Shown here in pieces: positions 46,301 to 54,487 of a stretch of 64,000 nucleotides of DNA (position 1 is the first letter of the stretch; each line of letters begins with the position of its first letter). The position numbers and the translations under genes are program-made. Origin of the DNA: Silene conica (lineage: Eukaryota > Streptophyta > Magnoliopsida > Caryophyllales > Caryophyllaceae); contig CM055313.2 in assembly GCA_029255685.2 (NCBI GenBank), forward strand, positions 73,014,641-73,078,640, written 5' to 3'. The notes beneath the pieces were generated by a model. That model was not told the DNA's origin, made no database searches, and was given only the letters and a program-made list of their open reading frames with translations.

Positions 46301-49300
46301 CTCATATACAAAAAATCTGATTGCCAACATAAATTAGTATTGATTCCTCATTTAATGTATCCTTAATGGGTTAGTCTCTCATGTAAGAAAGTCTCATGCA
46401 TGTTTCTAAATGTATCTTTCTTATTATATGTTTTCCACACAATTTACATGCTATTATCTTTTTGACGGAAAAACTGATGCTTTTCACAAGATTTATGATC
46501 TTGTTATGGTTTCATAATATTTGCACGTATACCTTATGAGGTTTTCGAGGTGAGATATTTTACATGGTTCCTGTGTATGATAATAATTTGGGAAGGGGTA
46601 TCAGATATGCCTAAGTTGTTACAATAACTTAGCTTGTTTTCAGGTGACTCATGGCTTGTTTTTGGAATACACATACTTCATACAGTTTATTCAGTTATTT
46701 AGTTACTTTATTGTATCATTACAGGAGATGAAAAGTTTAGGCTATGGGGATGATCGCTTACAATTGTTAAAAGACGTGAGTGGAGCATTTAGGCCAGGCA
46801 TATTAACAGCACTTGTGGGCGTAACAGGAGCTGGAAAAACAACTCTAATGGATGTGTTAAGTGGGAGAAAAACAAGTGGTTATATTGAGGGCAACATCAC
46901 CGTTTATGGTTATCCCAAAAATCAAGCAACATTTGCTCGAATTTGTGGCTACTGTGAACAAATTGACATTCATTCTCCAAATATCACAGTATATGAATCT
47001 CTCTTGTACTCTGCTTGGCTTCGTCTCTCTTTAGATATTGACTCAAAGACAAGACAGGTTTGTTGCATTTTGTTAAAAAGATAAAAGTCTCATAGCTTGC
47101 ATCATTGAAAATAATGGCTTGAACTAGCAGTCAAAGAAGCTTGATTGTTGGTATTCCAAATTTGCAGATGTTTATAGAGGAAGTAATGAAATTGATTGAG
47201 CTTGAGCCGCTGAAAGATGCTGTTGTTGGCTTACCAGGAATAAGTGGGCTGTCAAGTGAACAAAGGAAGAGATTGACAATAGCAGTAGAGTTAGTTGCAA
47301 ACCCTTCCATTATATTCATGGATGAGCCCACCTCTGGCCTTGATGCTAGGGCCGCTGCAATTGTTATGCGCACTGTAAGAAACACGGTTAATACTGGAAG
47401 AACCGTGGTTTGTACTATTCATCAACCCAGCATAGACATCTTTGAGTCCTTTGATGAGGTACTCCATCTAATTTCAATGTCTCAATGAAAAGTGGCTGTT
47501 TCGTTGCCAACTATAATAATACAGGAATTTCAATTCACTGAATTTGTAAAAATGATGAGATGTTGATTAACGTAACACACAGGGATTGGAATTCAATTCC
47601 CATGAATTCCAATTCCAGAAATGTAGAACTTGCTTACCTTAGTTGCCTATGCCCCCATATGGCCTAGGGAAGTGAGAATTCCCATGGCATTCCATTTTCA
47701 GTTTTTGACTGGCAGTTTTCGCCAATTCATGTAAGTCGAAAAATCATTAGAAATACCAATTCCTAGGCATTAAGAATTCCTGTAGTGAACTAAATGCTGA
47801 CTAAATATCAACCTAACAACAGCATCCATATGCTAATGCCTTTGTTTATGATTACGCAATCTTACTCCCTCTTGCATTGAAAAGGCAATGAAACTGTTTT
47901 CATATTATTCATAGTAAATGTCGAGTATAGTGCCACTTCAAAATACAGGAAATGTTGAAATTTCAGTGAGTAATGGTTTTACCATCCTACTATACTACAA
48001 ACTTAAAGAAGGGTGACTATTAGGTCTATAGATATAAGAATATAGCGATCTGCTGTTCTACTCCATACTATTGGTATATGTGATTGCAGCTCCTACTAAT
48101 GAAGAGGGGAGGACAGCTAACCTACGCAGGACCCCTTGGACGTGATTCTCATATACTTGTTGAATACTTTGAGGCAAGTGTTTTAGTTTATGTTTCATAG
48201 AGCGTCTTTACTATCGAGATTGTAAGCGACTCAATTTGAATTACATATTCAATTATATTCACAAGCATATCATCTTATTAATTTGTAAGACTGTCATTTA
48301 CATCTCAATACCTTTCTTTATTCACGCTATATCTAAAATTAGGGACCTCTCTAACGGAAAATAGAAGGTAGTGTTCGTGGCGATAAATGAAGGAGATAAA
48401 TTGAGAATAAAGAGTTACCTACCACGTAAAGGAAGTCTATCCCTAGGGTATAATTGTCTGTAATTCCGCATGTAGGTTGCTTCACTGAAAACTAAACTTG
48501 AAAAGTTTGATGAAAGATTGCACTTATGGTTATTGTTGCAGGCCATACCTAAAGTTCCTAAAATAAAAGAGGGTCAGAATCCAGCCACATGGATGCTTGA
48601 TATAACTTCTCCTCAGATGGAAGCTGAAATTAATGTGGATTTTGCAGAGATTTACACTAATTCCTCATTCTACATGTATGCTAAATATTTTCTGTTATAA
48701 TGCTTGAAACTATGTTTAATTTATTTTTAATGATACTTGTCTATATACATGTAAAGGATAATGATAAATATGTGGGCCTAAATAAAGTACGCGGTTATGG
48801 GACTGTGTGTGTATTCACATGTAGTATGCCGTACTACAAATCTCCTGAAAGAGGGTATTTAAGAGGGGGTCAGATCAATAATACTGTATTATAGGAAAAG
48901 TTATAGTTGCTGAAACTAATTAGAAAAAATGCAACCATAAATGGAACATTCACACCATTTGTGTGAGACGATCTTGTATGAAATTTTCTACTTCATTTCT
49001 CTGTGCTCACGATGATATTGTTATATGTACCTTGCGCAACTTTTCATTGGCTGTTACATGTTCGTAGAAAAAATCAAGAAATAGTTGACGAGCTTAGTAT
49101 TCCAAGGCCAGGTTCGGAGGATATCCACTTCCCAACTAAACACTCTCAACCACTTGGTGTTCAATTTAAAGCATGTTTTTGGAAGCAATGTCGGTCTTAT
49201 TGGCAAAATCCATCATACAATGGCGTTCGTTTCTTTATGATGACAGCCATGGGTATTCTGCTTGGTGTTATGTTCTGGAACAAGGGAAGTCAAGTGTGAG

Positions 49301-51143
49301 TTCTTCATCCTCTATCGATAACTCTTATCCCCTCCCCCAATAAATATTCTGAAAATAGTAGTTTACCACTTTACCTTAATCTCCAATGAGACTATTCGAG
49401 GAAGAATTCTAGTGCGTTATTATTTTTGCGTCTTTAAACAATCAGCAAATAAAATTAAATGCACCCCTCTCTCAAATTTTCAATACAATGAACAGGTATG
49501 GTTTGATGGACAATAGGACTTAGGGAGGAGTAATGTAGTCATTTTTGTTTATCGTTGCAATTTTGATAAGCATTTTGTCAATAGTTAATCGTAGGTGGAA
49601 GGTGGAGGATTTTTCTTGTCATAACCTTTTTGAAGTTCTAAATACTTGTTATGTTTCACATTGGATACTCACAGTTATCTGTTTTGATATTTGTTAACAG
49701 GGTGAATGAACAAGGTTTGATGAACTTTATTGGAGTGATGTTTTCTGCCATCCTTCTTCTTGGTGGGAGTAATGCCTTAAATGTCCAAACGGTTGTTGCA
49801 ACTGAGAGAACTGTTTTCTACCGCGAAAAAGCAGCAGGAATGTACTCAGCTCTACCATTTGCCCTAGCTCAGGTGAAAAATATTGCCGAAAAATTCTTGA
49901 TTTCAATCACATAAAATTTACTCTTATGAGAAGATCTCATTGTAACTGACAACTCGATATGTCAAAATTTATAGAATAAAATCGTAACCTAACACAAAAC
50001 CCTGAGTTAGCTAGATAAAGTATATGCGAAGCTGGATAAAAAAAACCATGAATCAGCTAGATAAAAACCATGAGTTAGCTAGATAAAATCTTAACCTAAC
50101 ACGAAGCTATGACAAGAAAATAGATATATATTGTTGTAGGTATTGAAAACAGGCATTTTTCTTTCAAAGTTTATGTGAAGCTAAAGTCTTACTGTACCCT
50201 AATGATGATCAAATAGTTATATATGTGAGTTTATTAACACTTGTTTTTTCATTAAATTTTCTACAGCTAGTGATAGAGATGATTTACCTCGCAATTGGAT
50301 CATTCATCTATGTCATTCTCATGTACTCTATGATCGGATTGGAGTGGACATTTACCAAATGCTTCTACTTCTATTACTACATCTACATGTGCTTTATGTA
50401 CTACACGGTGTATGGGATGATGCTAGTTTCACTGACACCACGACCAGAATTTTCAGCCATTATGATGACTTTCTTTGTTACCCTGTGGAATCTATTTGCT
50501 GGGTTTTTACTTCCTAGAATGGTACGTCTAGTTTCTCTTTTCTCGATTTAAGAAAAATTGATGAAACAACATTTTTATCCTTTGGCTATAAGGCTGAATA
50601 AGCAAAGATTAGAGCAACATAATGAGGATGAAATATTAGTAGTTATATATGTAGGGGTAATTTGTGGCCTTTTCTGTTTTTGTTTACTATATTATATTCG
50701 AGAGACCAATAATTTGGCATGAACCAAAGAGAATATGCCAATATGGGAACAATATAATTGAGATGGAGTGCGTAAATAAATTACTGAAAAATGTGGAGCG
50801 TCTTAAATTCAAGTTACTAGTCTATCTTTGGACCAAAACTTATAAAAATGAGAATAATGTGTAAATGCAGTTAATACCGGTATGGTGGAGGTGGTACTAC
50901 TGGGCATCTCCAGTGGCGTGGACAATGTATGGGTTAGTTACATCGCAAGTCGGTGACAAGAATTCAGTTCTTCTTCAAGTGCCTGAAGTTGGAAGTGTGC
51001 CCTTGCCTACTTACCTCAAACAACTCTTTGGCTATGAGTTTCATTTTCTACCCATTGTAGTTGTTGCCCATATTGGTTGGGTCTTCCTCTTCTTCATTGT
51101 CTTTGCCTATGGCATCAGAACCCTCAACTTCCAAAAAAGATAG
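24187..51143 (+). CDS. Full-size ABCG (PDR-type) transporter, 19 exons seen
   Basis: It encodes a pleiotropic drug resistance-type ATP-driven exporter, normally in the plasma membrane and moving hydrophobic metabolites or hormones. Its substrate cannot be told from sequence. Domain order is NBD1-TMD1-NBD2-TMD2, the PDR layout. NBD1 has Walker [10 protein letters not shown] (residues 116-124 from the ATG at 24203), signature GISGGE (251-256) and a Walker B ending D276-G277, with glycine replacing the usual glutamate. NBD2 has GVTGAGKTT (813-821), LSSEQ (920-924) and MDEPTSGLD (D944, E945). The 19 exons join in frame to 1370 residues ending TLNFQKR. The family is usually about 1420-1450, and the N-terminal exon is not found. 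Introns 3 and 5 are TE-filled. Every junction is GT-AG except the GC-AG intron 14. Confidence 0.93.
24325..24954 (+). other. ABCG intron 1
   Basis: 630 bases, GT-AG, AT-rich. No inserted element or coding frame recognised. Confidence 0.8.
24955..25075 (+). CDS. ABCG exon 2
   Basis: It reads [20 protein letters not shown], then a stretch ending [12 protein letters not shown]. This is the conserved PDR block before NBD1. The acceptor is TTATGTAG. The donor GAG|GTCTTG is weak, but the frame continues correctly into exon 3. Confidence 0.9.
25076..25770 (+). other. ABCG intron 2
   Basis: 695 bases, AT-rich, ending CTCATTACAG. Nothing else recognised. Confidence 0.8.
25771..25856 (+). CDS. ABCG exon 3 (start of NBD1)
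   Basis: It reads [20 protein letters not shown], the first strands of NBD1 before Walker A. The arginine codon is split by intron 3 (CG|GTATGT), a conserved break in this family's LKDV.GI.KPSRMTLLLG block. Confidence 0.92.
25879..27448 (-). mobile_element. Helitron, non-autonomous, 1570 bp
   Basis: On the minus strand it begins TCTATATAATAATATAAAAA, a textbook Helitron 5' end. It ends with the hairpin CCCGTGAAATTCACGGG, a short spacer and CTAA. It is flanked by A (25878) and T (27449). No Rep/helicase frame is present. It includes a (TAA)n run near 27320-27360. It starts 22 bases into intron 3. Confidence 0.75.
27942..28228. mobile_element. Stowaway (Tc1/mariner) MITE, 287 bp
   Basis: The ends CTCCCTCTTATTC and GAATAAGAGAAAC form an imperfect inverted repeat between TA dinucleotides (27940-27941 and 28229-28230), the Stowaway target. 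There is no coding capacity. Confidence 0.65.
28246..28275 (-). mobile_element. Helitron 3' end remnant
   Basis: On the minus strand: hairpin TGCAATATTGCA, spacer and CTAG next to T. It resembles the other Helitron ends in the window, with a weakened hairpin. The 5' end was not found, and a (TA)n run follows directly. Confidence 0.45.
28276..28369. repeat. (TA)n(GA)n microsatellite
   Basis: About 70 bases of TA repeats pass directly into about 24 bases of GA repeats. Long arrays of this kind are highly variable in length between individuals. Confidence 0.95.
29335..30497. mobile_element. Stowaway/mariner-type element, 1163 bp
   Basis: It sits between TA pairs (29333-29334 and 30498-30499). 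The left end TTTCCTCTATCTCAG and the right end CTGAGACGGAGGGAG are inverted partners. Inverse copies of TACTCTTTCACATACATTTT follow inward. The centre (29690-30180) is GC-richer and contains a 79-residue frame at 29787 with a protein-like stretch ([20 protein letters not shown]) that I do not recognise. It may be a captured fragment. Confidence 0.65.
30596..30640 (-). mobile_element. Helitron 3' end remnant
   Basis: On the minus strand: TCGTGCAATTTTGCACGGG hairpin, spacer, then CTAG/CTAA at an A-T junction. No matching 5' end was found, so the element is probably truncated. Confidence 0.5.
30960..31700. repeat. Possible LTR-retroelement fragment
   Basis: The segment near 31065 (AGTAGGGGTCGATCCCAAGGA) is a word common near LTR/leader junctions of Athila-like elements, and a related form is in the LTR at 13250. 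The surrounding sequence is non-coding. No ends or primer site were found. Confidence 0.3.
31880..32085. repeat. Small inverted-repeat fragment
   Basis: TTGTAACGGGTATATTCGTTAC and TGCGACGGATATGTCCGTCAC are short palindromic words on both sides of a 130-base spacer. The pattern is common in plant MITEs. The family is not determined. Confidence 0.35.
32266..32353 (+). CDS. ABCG exon 4 (NBD1 Walker A)
   Basis: It reads [20 protein letters not shown], then GKLDNDGVK. The Walker A P-loop GPPSSGKTT is intact, with Lys122 for phosphate binding. Borders are GATATAG| and AAG|GTGCTT. Confidence 0.95.
32809..33484. mobile_element. hAT-type non-autonomous element, 676 bp
   Basis: The ends CATGGGCGAACCCAG and CTAGGTTCGCCCCTG are inverted partners. 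They are flanked by an exact 8-bp duplication, TATATAAT (32801-32808 and 33485-33492), which defines hAT. Inside, 32949-33018 looks like a tRNA (separate entry). There is no transposase frame. Confidence 0.88.
32949..33018 (+). pseudogene. tRNA-like sequence inside hAT element
   Basis: TAGCTCAGTGGTA matches the RNA polymerase III A box, and GGTTCGAGTC, 37 bases on, matches the B box and T-arm. I could not fold a full cloverleaf with paired acceptor ends, so it is a tRNA-derived piece and not a working gene. Similar T-arm words occur at 37080, 37450 and 39665. Confidence 0.55.
33612..33890 (+). CDS. ABCG exon 5 (NBD1 Q-loop region)
   Basis: It reads [20 protein letters not shown], then [14 protein letters not shown]. 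The Q-loop glutamine is in YISQNDLH. It ends [15 protein letters not shown], leading to the signature exon. The helical insert that follows is about the family's length. Confidence 0.95.
34697..36060 (-). mobile_element. Helitron, non-autonomous, 1364 bp
   Basis: On the minus strand it begins TCATATATTTATTTAATGCA and ends with the hairpin CCCGTGAAGTTCACGGG, TTACAAC and CTAG. It sits between A (34696) and T (36061). Its ends and length match the copy at 10863-12220, so the two form one family. It contains a (CAT)n run at 35192-35221 and repeated TGATTCACGGAATTT words (35600-35930). No protein frame. Confidence 0.85.
36133..36693. mobile_element. hAT-type non-autonomous element, 561 bp
   Basis: The ends CATGGGCGGATCTAGG and CCTGGGTCCGCCCCTG are inverted partners, with an exact 8-bp duplication CTTTGAAC (36125-36132 and 36694-36701). 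It is related at its ends to the hAT at 32809. It contains a reverse tRNA-like T-arm word (GACTCGAACCCATTACC at 36358). It interrupts the left arm of the mariner-type element. Confidence 0.9.
38519..38885. mobile_element. Small inverted-repeat element (MITE), about 367 bp
   Basis: The ends AGTGCATGTTTGGCC and GGCCAAACACATACT are near-perfect inverted partners. No unambiguous target duplication was seen, so the superfamily is open (Harbinger- or hAT-like). It lies in the centre of the long-inverted-repeat element. Confidence 0.65.
39288..39572. repeat. Tandem repeat, 124-bp unit, about 2.3 copies
   Basis: AAGTATAAGTGAGCAAA begins at 39288, 39412 and 39536, and the sequence between is almost identical. 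The unit lies in the right arm of the long-inverted-repeat element. It appears once in the left arm, so the duplication came after the arms formed. Confidence 0.9.
40300..40827 (+). other. Gene-like leader sequence, unidentified
   Basis: A GC-richer start (CCGCCGCTAAAAACACC at 40340) is followed by a T-rich, intron-like stretch. It looks like a 5' leader and first intron of an unknown gene, interrupted by the inverted-repeat element at 40828. No convincing protein. Confidence 0.3.
40828..41849. mobile_element. Inverted-repeat DNA element, about 1.0 kb
   Basis: Left AAATTGTTTATTACACCC and right GGTTGTAATCAACAATTT are inverted partners. They continue inward as TTATAAAAACCACATTTTG / CAAAATGTAGTTTTTATAA and TTTGAAACTTACCG / CGTAAGTTTCAAA. 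The arm is about 75 bp. A target duplication was not resolved. Confidence 0.6.
41850..42870 (+). pseudogene. Gene-like debris, unidentified
   Basis: Codon-like sequence with stops: a frame at 42040-42309 ([20 protein letters not shown], then [12 protein letters not shown]) and one at 42377-42616 ([20 protein letters not shown]). Both look more like decayed protein than random DNA, and TGGGAGTGGGAG repeats lie inside. I do not recognise the family. Together with 40300-40827 it may be a fragment of another host gene inserted in the intron, later split by the element at 40828. Confidence 0.35.
43039..43129 (+). CDS. ABCG exon 6 (NBD1 signature)
   Basis: It reads [20 protein letters not shown], then [10 protein letters not shown]. 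The C-loop GISGGE is intact. It is a short 91-bp exon between a 9.1-kb and an 88-bp intron, with borders TAACAG| and G|GTATGC. Confidence 0.95.
43218..44121 (+). CDS. ABCG exon 7 (NBD1 end and start of TMD1)
   Basis: The largest exon, 904 bp. NBD1 Walker B and D-loop read [16 protein letters not shown]. The residue after Asp276 is Gly (GGG), where the family has Glu (GAG or GAA). The switch region is [20 protein letters not shown], with the family's usual Gln in place of His. Then come the PDR block [13 protein letters not shown] and the first membrane segments from about [19 protein letters not shown] onward. It ends in the conserved [12 protein letters not shown] and AYALP regions. Confidence 0.95.
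44478..44638 (+). CDS. ABCG exon 8 (TMD1)
   Basis: It reads [20 protein letters not shown], then the conserved [12 protein letters not shown] and a hydrophobic segment ending LGGFIIAKG. Membrane part of the first half. Confidence 0.93.
44979..45106 (-). mobile_element. Short retroposed insert (SINE-like), with poly-A
   Basis: On the minus strand about 104 bases end in a run of about 24 A (seen as T at 44979-45002). The insert is flanked by a 13-bp direct repeat, AAGTATTAGATTT (44966-44978 and 45107-45119). A poly-A tail and target duplication of this length show LINE-driven insertion. No A or B box was recognised, so it may be a 5'-truncated copy. Confidence 0.8.
45428..45531 (+). CDS. ABCG exon 9 (TMD1 end)
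   Basis: It reads [20 protein letters not shown], then [15 protein letters not shown]. This matches the conserved IWGYY.SPMMYGQNA..INEF motif of the family. Confidence 0.95.
45729..45894 (+). CDS. ABCG exon 10
   Basis: It reads [20 protein letters not shown], then [20 protein letters not shown] and LALTYLN. This is the family's loop followed by the last membrane segment of TMD1. Confidence 0.93.
46004..46224 (+). CDS. ABCG exon 11 (linker)
   Basis: A variable linker of about 45 residues is followed by [20 protein letters not shown] and YVDTPS, the conserved lead into NBD2. Donor TCT|GTGAGT. Confidence 0.93.
46725..47057 (+). CDS. ABCG exon 12 (NBD2 Walker A)
   Basis: It reads [20 protein letters not shown], then [20 protein letters not shown] and [20 protein letters not shown]. 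Walker [10 protein letters not shown] and the Q-loop YCEQ are intact. Confidence 0.95.
47168..47458 (+). CDS. ABCG exon 13 (NBD2 signature, Walker B, H-loop)
   Basis: It reads [20 protein letters not shown], then [20 protein letters not shown] and [16 protein letters not shown]. The C-loop is LSSEQ, near the family's usual LSTEQ and so atypical compared with LSGGQ. Walker B has the catalytic Glu945, and the H-loop His is present. Confidence 0.96.
48090..48173 (+). CDS. ABCG exon 14
   Basis: It reads [20 protein letters not shown], then HILVEYFE. This matches LFLMKRGG..IY.GPLG of the family. It ends GAG|GCAAGT. Only this GC site keeps the frame into exon 15. Confidence 0.93.
48542..48675 (+). 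CDS. ABCG exon 15
   Basis: It reads [20 protein letters not shown], then [15 protein letters not shown]. This is the conserved PKIK.G.NPATWMLE block after NBD2. Confidence 0.95.
49068..49295 (+). CDS. ABCG exon 16 (start of TMD2)
   Basis: It reads [20 protein letters not shown], then PTKHSQPL and the membrane entry [20 protein letters not shown]. Borders are TTCGTAG| and AAGT|GTGAGT. Confidence 0.94.
49701..49872 (+). CDS. ABCG exon 17 (TMD2)
   Basis: A hydrophobic stretch is followed by [20 protein letters not shown] and LPFALAQ, matching the family's [15 protein letters not shown] motif. Confidence 0.95.
50267..50521 (+). CDS. ABCG exon 18 (TMD2)
   Basis: Membrane-rich: [20 protein letters not shown], then [20 protein letters not shown] and [14 protein letters not shown]. 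Conserved YGMM and NLF.GF..PR motifs are present. Confidence 0.95.
50871..51143 (+). CDS. ABCG exon 19 (C-terminus)
   Basis: It reads [20 protein letters not shown], then LVTSQVGD and, near the end, a last membrane helix and [12 protein letters not shown], stop TAG. This is the standard PDR C-terminus, so the 3' end of the gene is complete. Confidence 0.96.
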   Translation, partial: LIPVWWRWYYWASPVAWTMYGLVTSQVGDKNSVLLQVPEVGSVPLPTYLKQLFGYEFHFLPIVVVAHIGWVFLFFIVFAYGIRTLNFQKR

Positions 51144-51454
51144 CTCACTACGGAGTAATTTTTATTATTTTTCGCCATCAAAGAAGGCATAAAAACATTA
51201 CGATGTATAGGGGTGGAGATTTGTGTGGTTGATCATTGGTTGTGTATAATGTAGGGGTTGAATAAAGGTATAACCCTTCATAGATTTTCTCACTCTTTCT
51301 AAATTTCCTTGGTCTAGTAACTTTACTTTTAGGATTAGAATCCTTGTAATAGTAGATTAGTAGTAGTAGTTTCTTTTAGTCATGTTGGTAAATTGGGTAC
51401 ATATGTATCTTTTGTGTATTAATTACGTCTTTTATTAGATGATTTAGCGCTGGA
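51144..51454 (+). promoter_or_regulatory. ABCG 3' untranslated region with possible poly-A signal
   Basis: AATAAA lies at 51261-51266, 118 bases after the stop, followed by T-rich sequence. It is plausible as the plant near-upstream element. The end of the transcript cannot be fixed from sequence. Confidence 0.45.
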
Positions 51455-52172
51455 GGTTTTGTTTGGATAAAAATAATTGAAGTGAAAGGGAGGAGTTTAT
51501 TTTCGATACAATTTATCGGCTCGATGGTGTAAAGACCCAAAGGCTTAGTAAGAGATTCAAGGCTGAATCGGCAGCTTAGGCGGAAGCTTGCGGTATTCTA
51601 GAAGTGTTGAAATGGGCGCACCAGGAATGCGTTCTCCATCTTCGGGTGGTTTCTGGCTGCCTAGCAGTTCTGTCCCAATTGACGGGAGCGGATAAGCTAG
51701 ATCATTTTCTTAGGGACATCTTGGACGATTGTAAAATGCTGTTTTCTTTTTTCATTGTTTAAGATTCAGTGTCATTCCTAGGAAGTTCAACAAAGTAACA
51801 AAGTGGAACATGAGGTAGCTCATCGTGATAACTACTTGTAAATGTTTTCTTTACAACTGGCAAAAAAAAAATGAAATGAGAGGGGAAGGAAATAAGGGAT
51901 TTGATTTCCCTTCTTTAGAATAAACTAAAATCTTTAAATAAGAGACAAGACTTGGAAGTAAAACTTTATTTTAACTCTTATTTCATTATGAAAAGTCATT
52001 TTCTTGGATAGTCACGATTCATTATACAATCTCCCTCCTTCCTTCCATCTCTTCCGTTTCCATCTCATCAATTTTGTTATTCAAACAACCCACAATTGAT
52101 TTCCCCTCCCATCCCCTCCCTTCACTCCCCTTCACCTCCCTTTTCTTCCTAAAATTGTATCCAAACAGACCC
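51455..52172. mobile_element. Inverted-repeat DNA element, about 0.7 kb, with LINE piece
   Basis: Left GGTTTTGTTTGGATAAAA and right TTGTATCCAAACAGACC are inverted partners, followed inward by AGTGAAAGGGAGG / CCTCCCTTTTCTTCC. The GGGTCTGTTTGG type end is common in Harbinger-like elements, but no target duplication was clear. The core holds an RNase H fragment (51535-51842). It begins about 310 bases after the transporter stop. Confidence 0.6.
51535..51842 (+). pseudogene. LINE-derived RNase H fragment
   Basis: It reads ILEVLKWAHQECVLHLRVVS, then CLAVLSQLTGADKLDHFLRD, and after a frame change VEHEVAHRDNYL. This is the plant RNase H-like domain (RVT_3 type) at the C-terminus of L1-type LINEs, with the typical A.AEA..ILE.LKWA and HRDN ends. 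One stop (SAA*AEA) and one frameshift near 51800 disrupt it. It lies inside the inverted-repeat element, so it was either captured or host to the insertion. Confidence 0.65.
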
Positions 52173-54487
52173 TAGTATCATTACCTTATAAAGACTCATT
52201 CAAAATAAGCACATTACTCAATGTTTAACTAGTTCATCGCTTTTGTCACTACATTTATTTTCCAGTACAGAAAATTACGTGAACAATTCTAAGATGATGT
52301 GTTCAATGTGGACAATATACAATGTTTTTTTTGTTGTCCATCAAAAACACATGAATTGTAAATTATGGGAAGTGTATAATTAGCTTGTTGTTTGGTTGCC
52401 CCATCTTCAATTCACATGAATTGAAACTTCCTAGAAACTTTAATTTATGTATGATGGAGAAAATTGCTTACCTAATCTCCTTCTGTAATTGGAAATTTAT
52501 GGCATTGGAGTTCCCATATGCAACTAAACAACCGCTTCAAATTCAAATGGATTAGAATAACATGGTAATTAGAACTTCTCGGGTAATGCATTTTCCAAGC
52601 TGCAAACTAAACGACCCCTAGAAGCCTTCCTTTTTTTTCCTCCCAAACCTCTCGGATTTAGAAACTCTGCTTCTTCAATTCCATTAATCTACTTTACTTT
52701 TTTTGCAACTGTAAATAAAAGGATTTTACATTCTCATGGCATGATGTGCTAGACCATACACTACTTTATTCAAATTCTTAGAAACGAAACTAAAACATAG
52801 ACAATGGAAGAAAATAAACAAACGCGAAATATACCCTTTATGAGATGATGTTCTCTCTCAATCCCGACAATCTGATTCGTCAGAAGATACTTCCTGATGC
52901 AACACATCACGATTTCAAGCCCACTATATAACATTCCGAATTCCCAAAACTTCAGCTTGTAATGCAAATCTGACCTTCATCTTATTGCTCCCTTAAAATC
53001 AAACGACGCCCCATCTATTATATGAAACCCACCCAATCGCAAAACCATATGTCCGTCTGACCTTTTCCGGCTAGCATTTACCTTATATTGACCCAAACTT
53101 CCTGCAACATAAAAATGATGACTTTTTCAAATCTAAACATTTCTATTATTATTTGTATCTTGAGCCGGACCATGTTCAACCCCATATCTCTCGCCGCAAC
53201 TTACAATAAACTCCTTTTCCCTCGTAGTTTTAGAAATATTACGTAACATTTTTATATAAACCATGAATTTCTACGAAAAACGGTCAATTTGTATAACATA
53301 AAATTAAATATTTATGTCCGGCTAAAACGGTTAGACAACAAATTAAATAATTAGAATAAACATTAGGATTATTAACAATTTACAGCAATAAAAAATCGAC
53401 CATACAAAATTTAAAACAAGATTAAAATAACATAATATTAATATACAACCAGGAACAGTGTACAAATTCTCAAATATTTTACGAAATCAAATTATAAACA
53501 AAATCGTTAAAACTAAACCTTAAAATAAAATATATTCGATATTATAAACTCCTCTACAATTTCATGTCCTTATCGGAGGATTCAAACCGAACCATTCAAT
53601 ATCAGAGGACCGGAATTCATATAACTCAAAATTAAACCCTTAGACAAAAAATCAATTAATAAAAACAACACAAATTAATTTTAAAAAATTAAATATAAAT
53701 TAATTTTAAAAAACATGACTATATGTTCACTGATTATATATTTTAGAAAAAAAAACTATATAGTCATGCTGTATATTCTATATGCATATTATTTATGTAC
53801 AAGCCAATTGTTAATAAATATAATTAAATAGTTTTAGTAAAAACAAAAGTTAAAAACAATAAATAAAAAAAATACAAGGATTACAAAAAATAAATTGTTT
53901 TTTTCCCCAAATATTTAAATTGTAAAAATTCTCTCAGATTTGGTAAGATAGTCAAGCATCACCGAGAATTAATTTGGAGCAAAATGTTTTAGCAACTAAC
54001 TGTTTTGATTTTATAGTAATATTTACATTTTTTGGTACTCAATTTAATGTTCTAAATTGTATTTAAAACATGCATTTTAACTTATTATCAATATAATAGA
54101 AATTGAATGTAAAATATTCACGTATTATTGACATTATTCATTAATATTAATTATCCACCACATTTTTTCTAAAAATATACCCGTGCAATTTTACACGAGT
54201 TTAAAACTAGTATTTTCATCTTAAATAAGAAACGAGTTAAATATACAAATATGACAAAAAAAATGCGTATAGAGTAACAAATTCTTGTCCCATCTATCTC
54301 GTATCCGTTTGACAGTTAAATGGATATAACAGTGTGCACTGTTCAGCAAGATCAACACAATGATTTGTTCTATTTGACTTCATGTTCTCTTATATTTTGT
54401 GTAGTTGTACAATACTACTAGGAAGAATCTATATAATACTATATGATTAATTTATAAGAATACTCTGAACTATGATGTTACTACTTA
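52173..54487. other. Intergenic, small repeats
   Basis: No gene seen. At about 52384-52620, TTGTTTGGTTGCCCC and CAAACTAAACGACCCC suggest another small inverted-repeat element. The rest is AT-rich, up to the Helitron 3' end at 54180-54210. Confidence 0.4.
54178..54210 (+). mobile_element. Helitron 3' end remnant
   Basis: The hairpin CCCGTGCAATTTTACACGAG, a short spacer, CTAG, then T (54211). It is in plus orientation, unlike the other Helitron ends in the window. No 5' end was identified upstream. Confidence 0.5.

Larger units (their letters stand above)
44122..50870 (+). other. ABCG introns 7-18
   Basis: Twelve short introns between the exons listed: 44122-44477, 44639-45427, 45532-45728, 45895-46003, 46225-46724, 47058-47167, 47459-48089, 48174-48541, 48676-49067, 49296-49700, 49873-50266 and 50522-50870. 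All are GT-AG except 48174-48541 (GC-AG). Intron 8 carries a retroposed insert (44979-45106). Intron 13 has GAATTCCAATTCC-type inverted words near 47580-47780, possibly a small MITE. Intron 17 has three GAGTTAGCTAGATAAA-like repeats near 50005-50090. Confidence 0.85.

Noticed and set aside
48174-48185. Use of the GT six bases downstream as the exon 14 donor
   Set aside because: It would shift the frame and lose the conserved PKIK.G.NPATWML block. The GC donor keeps it.
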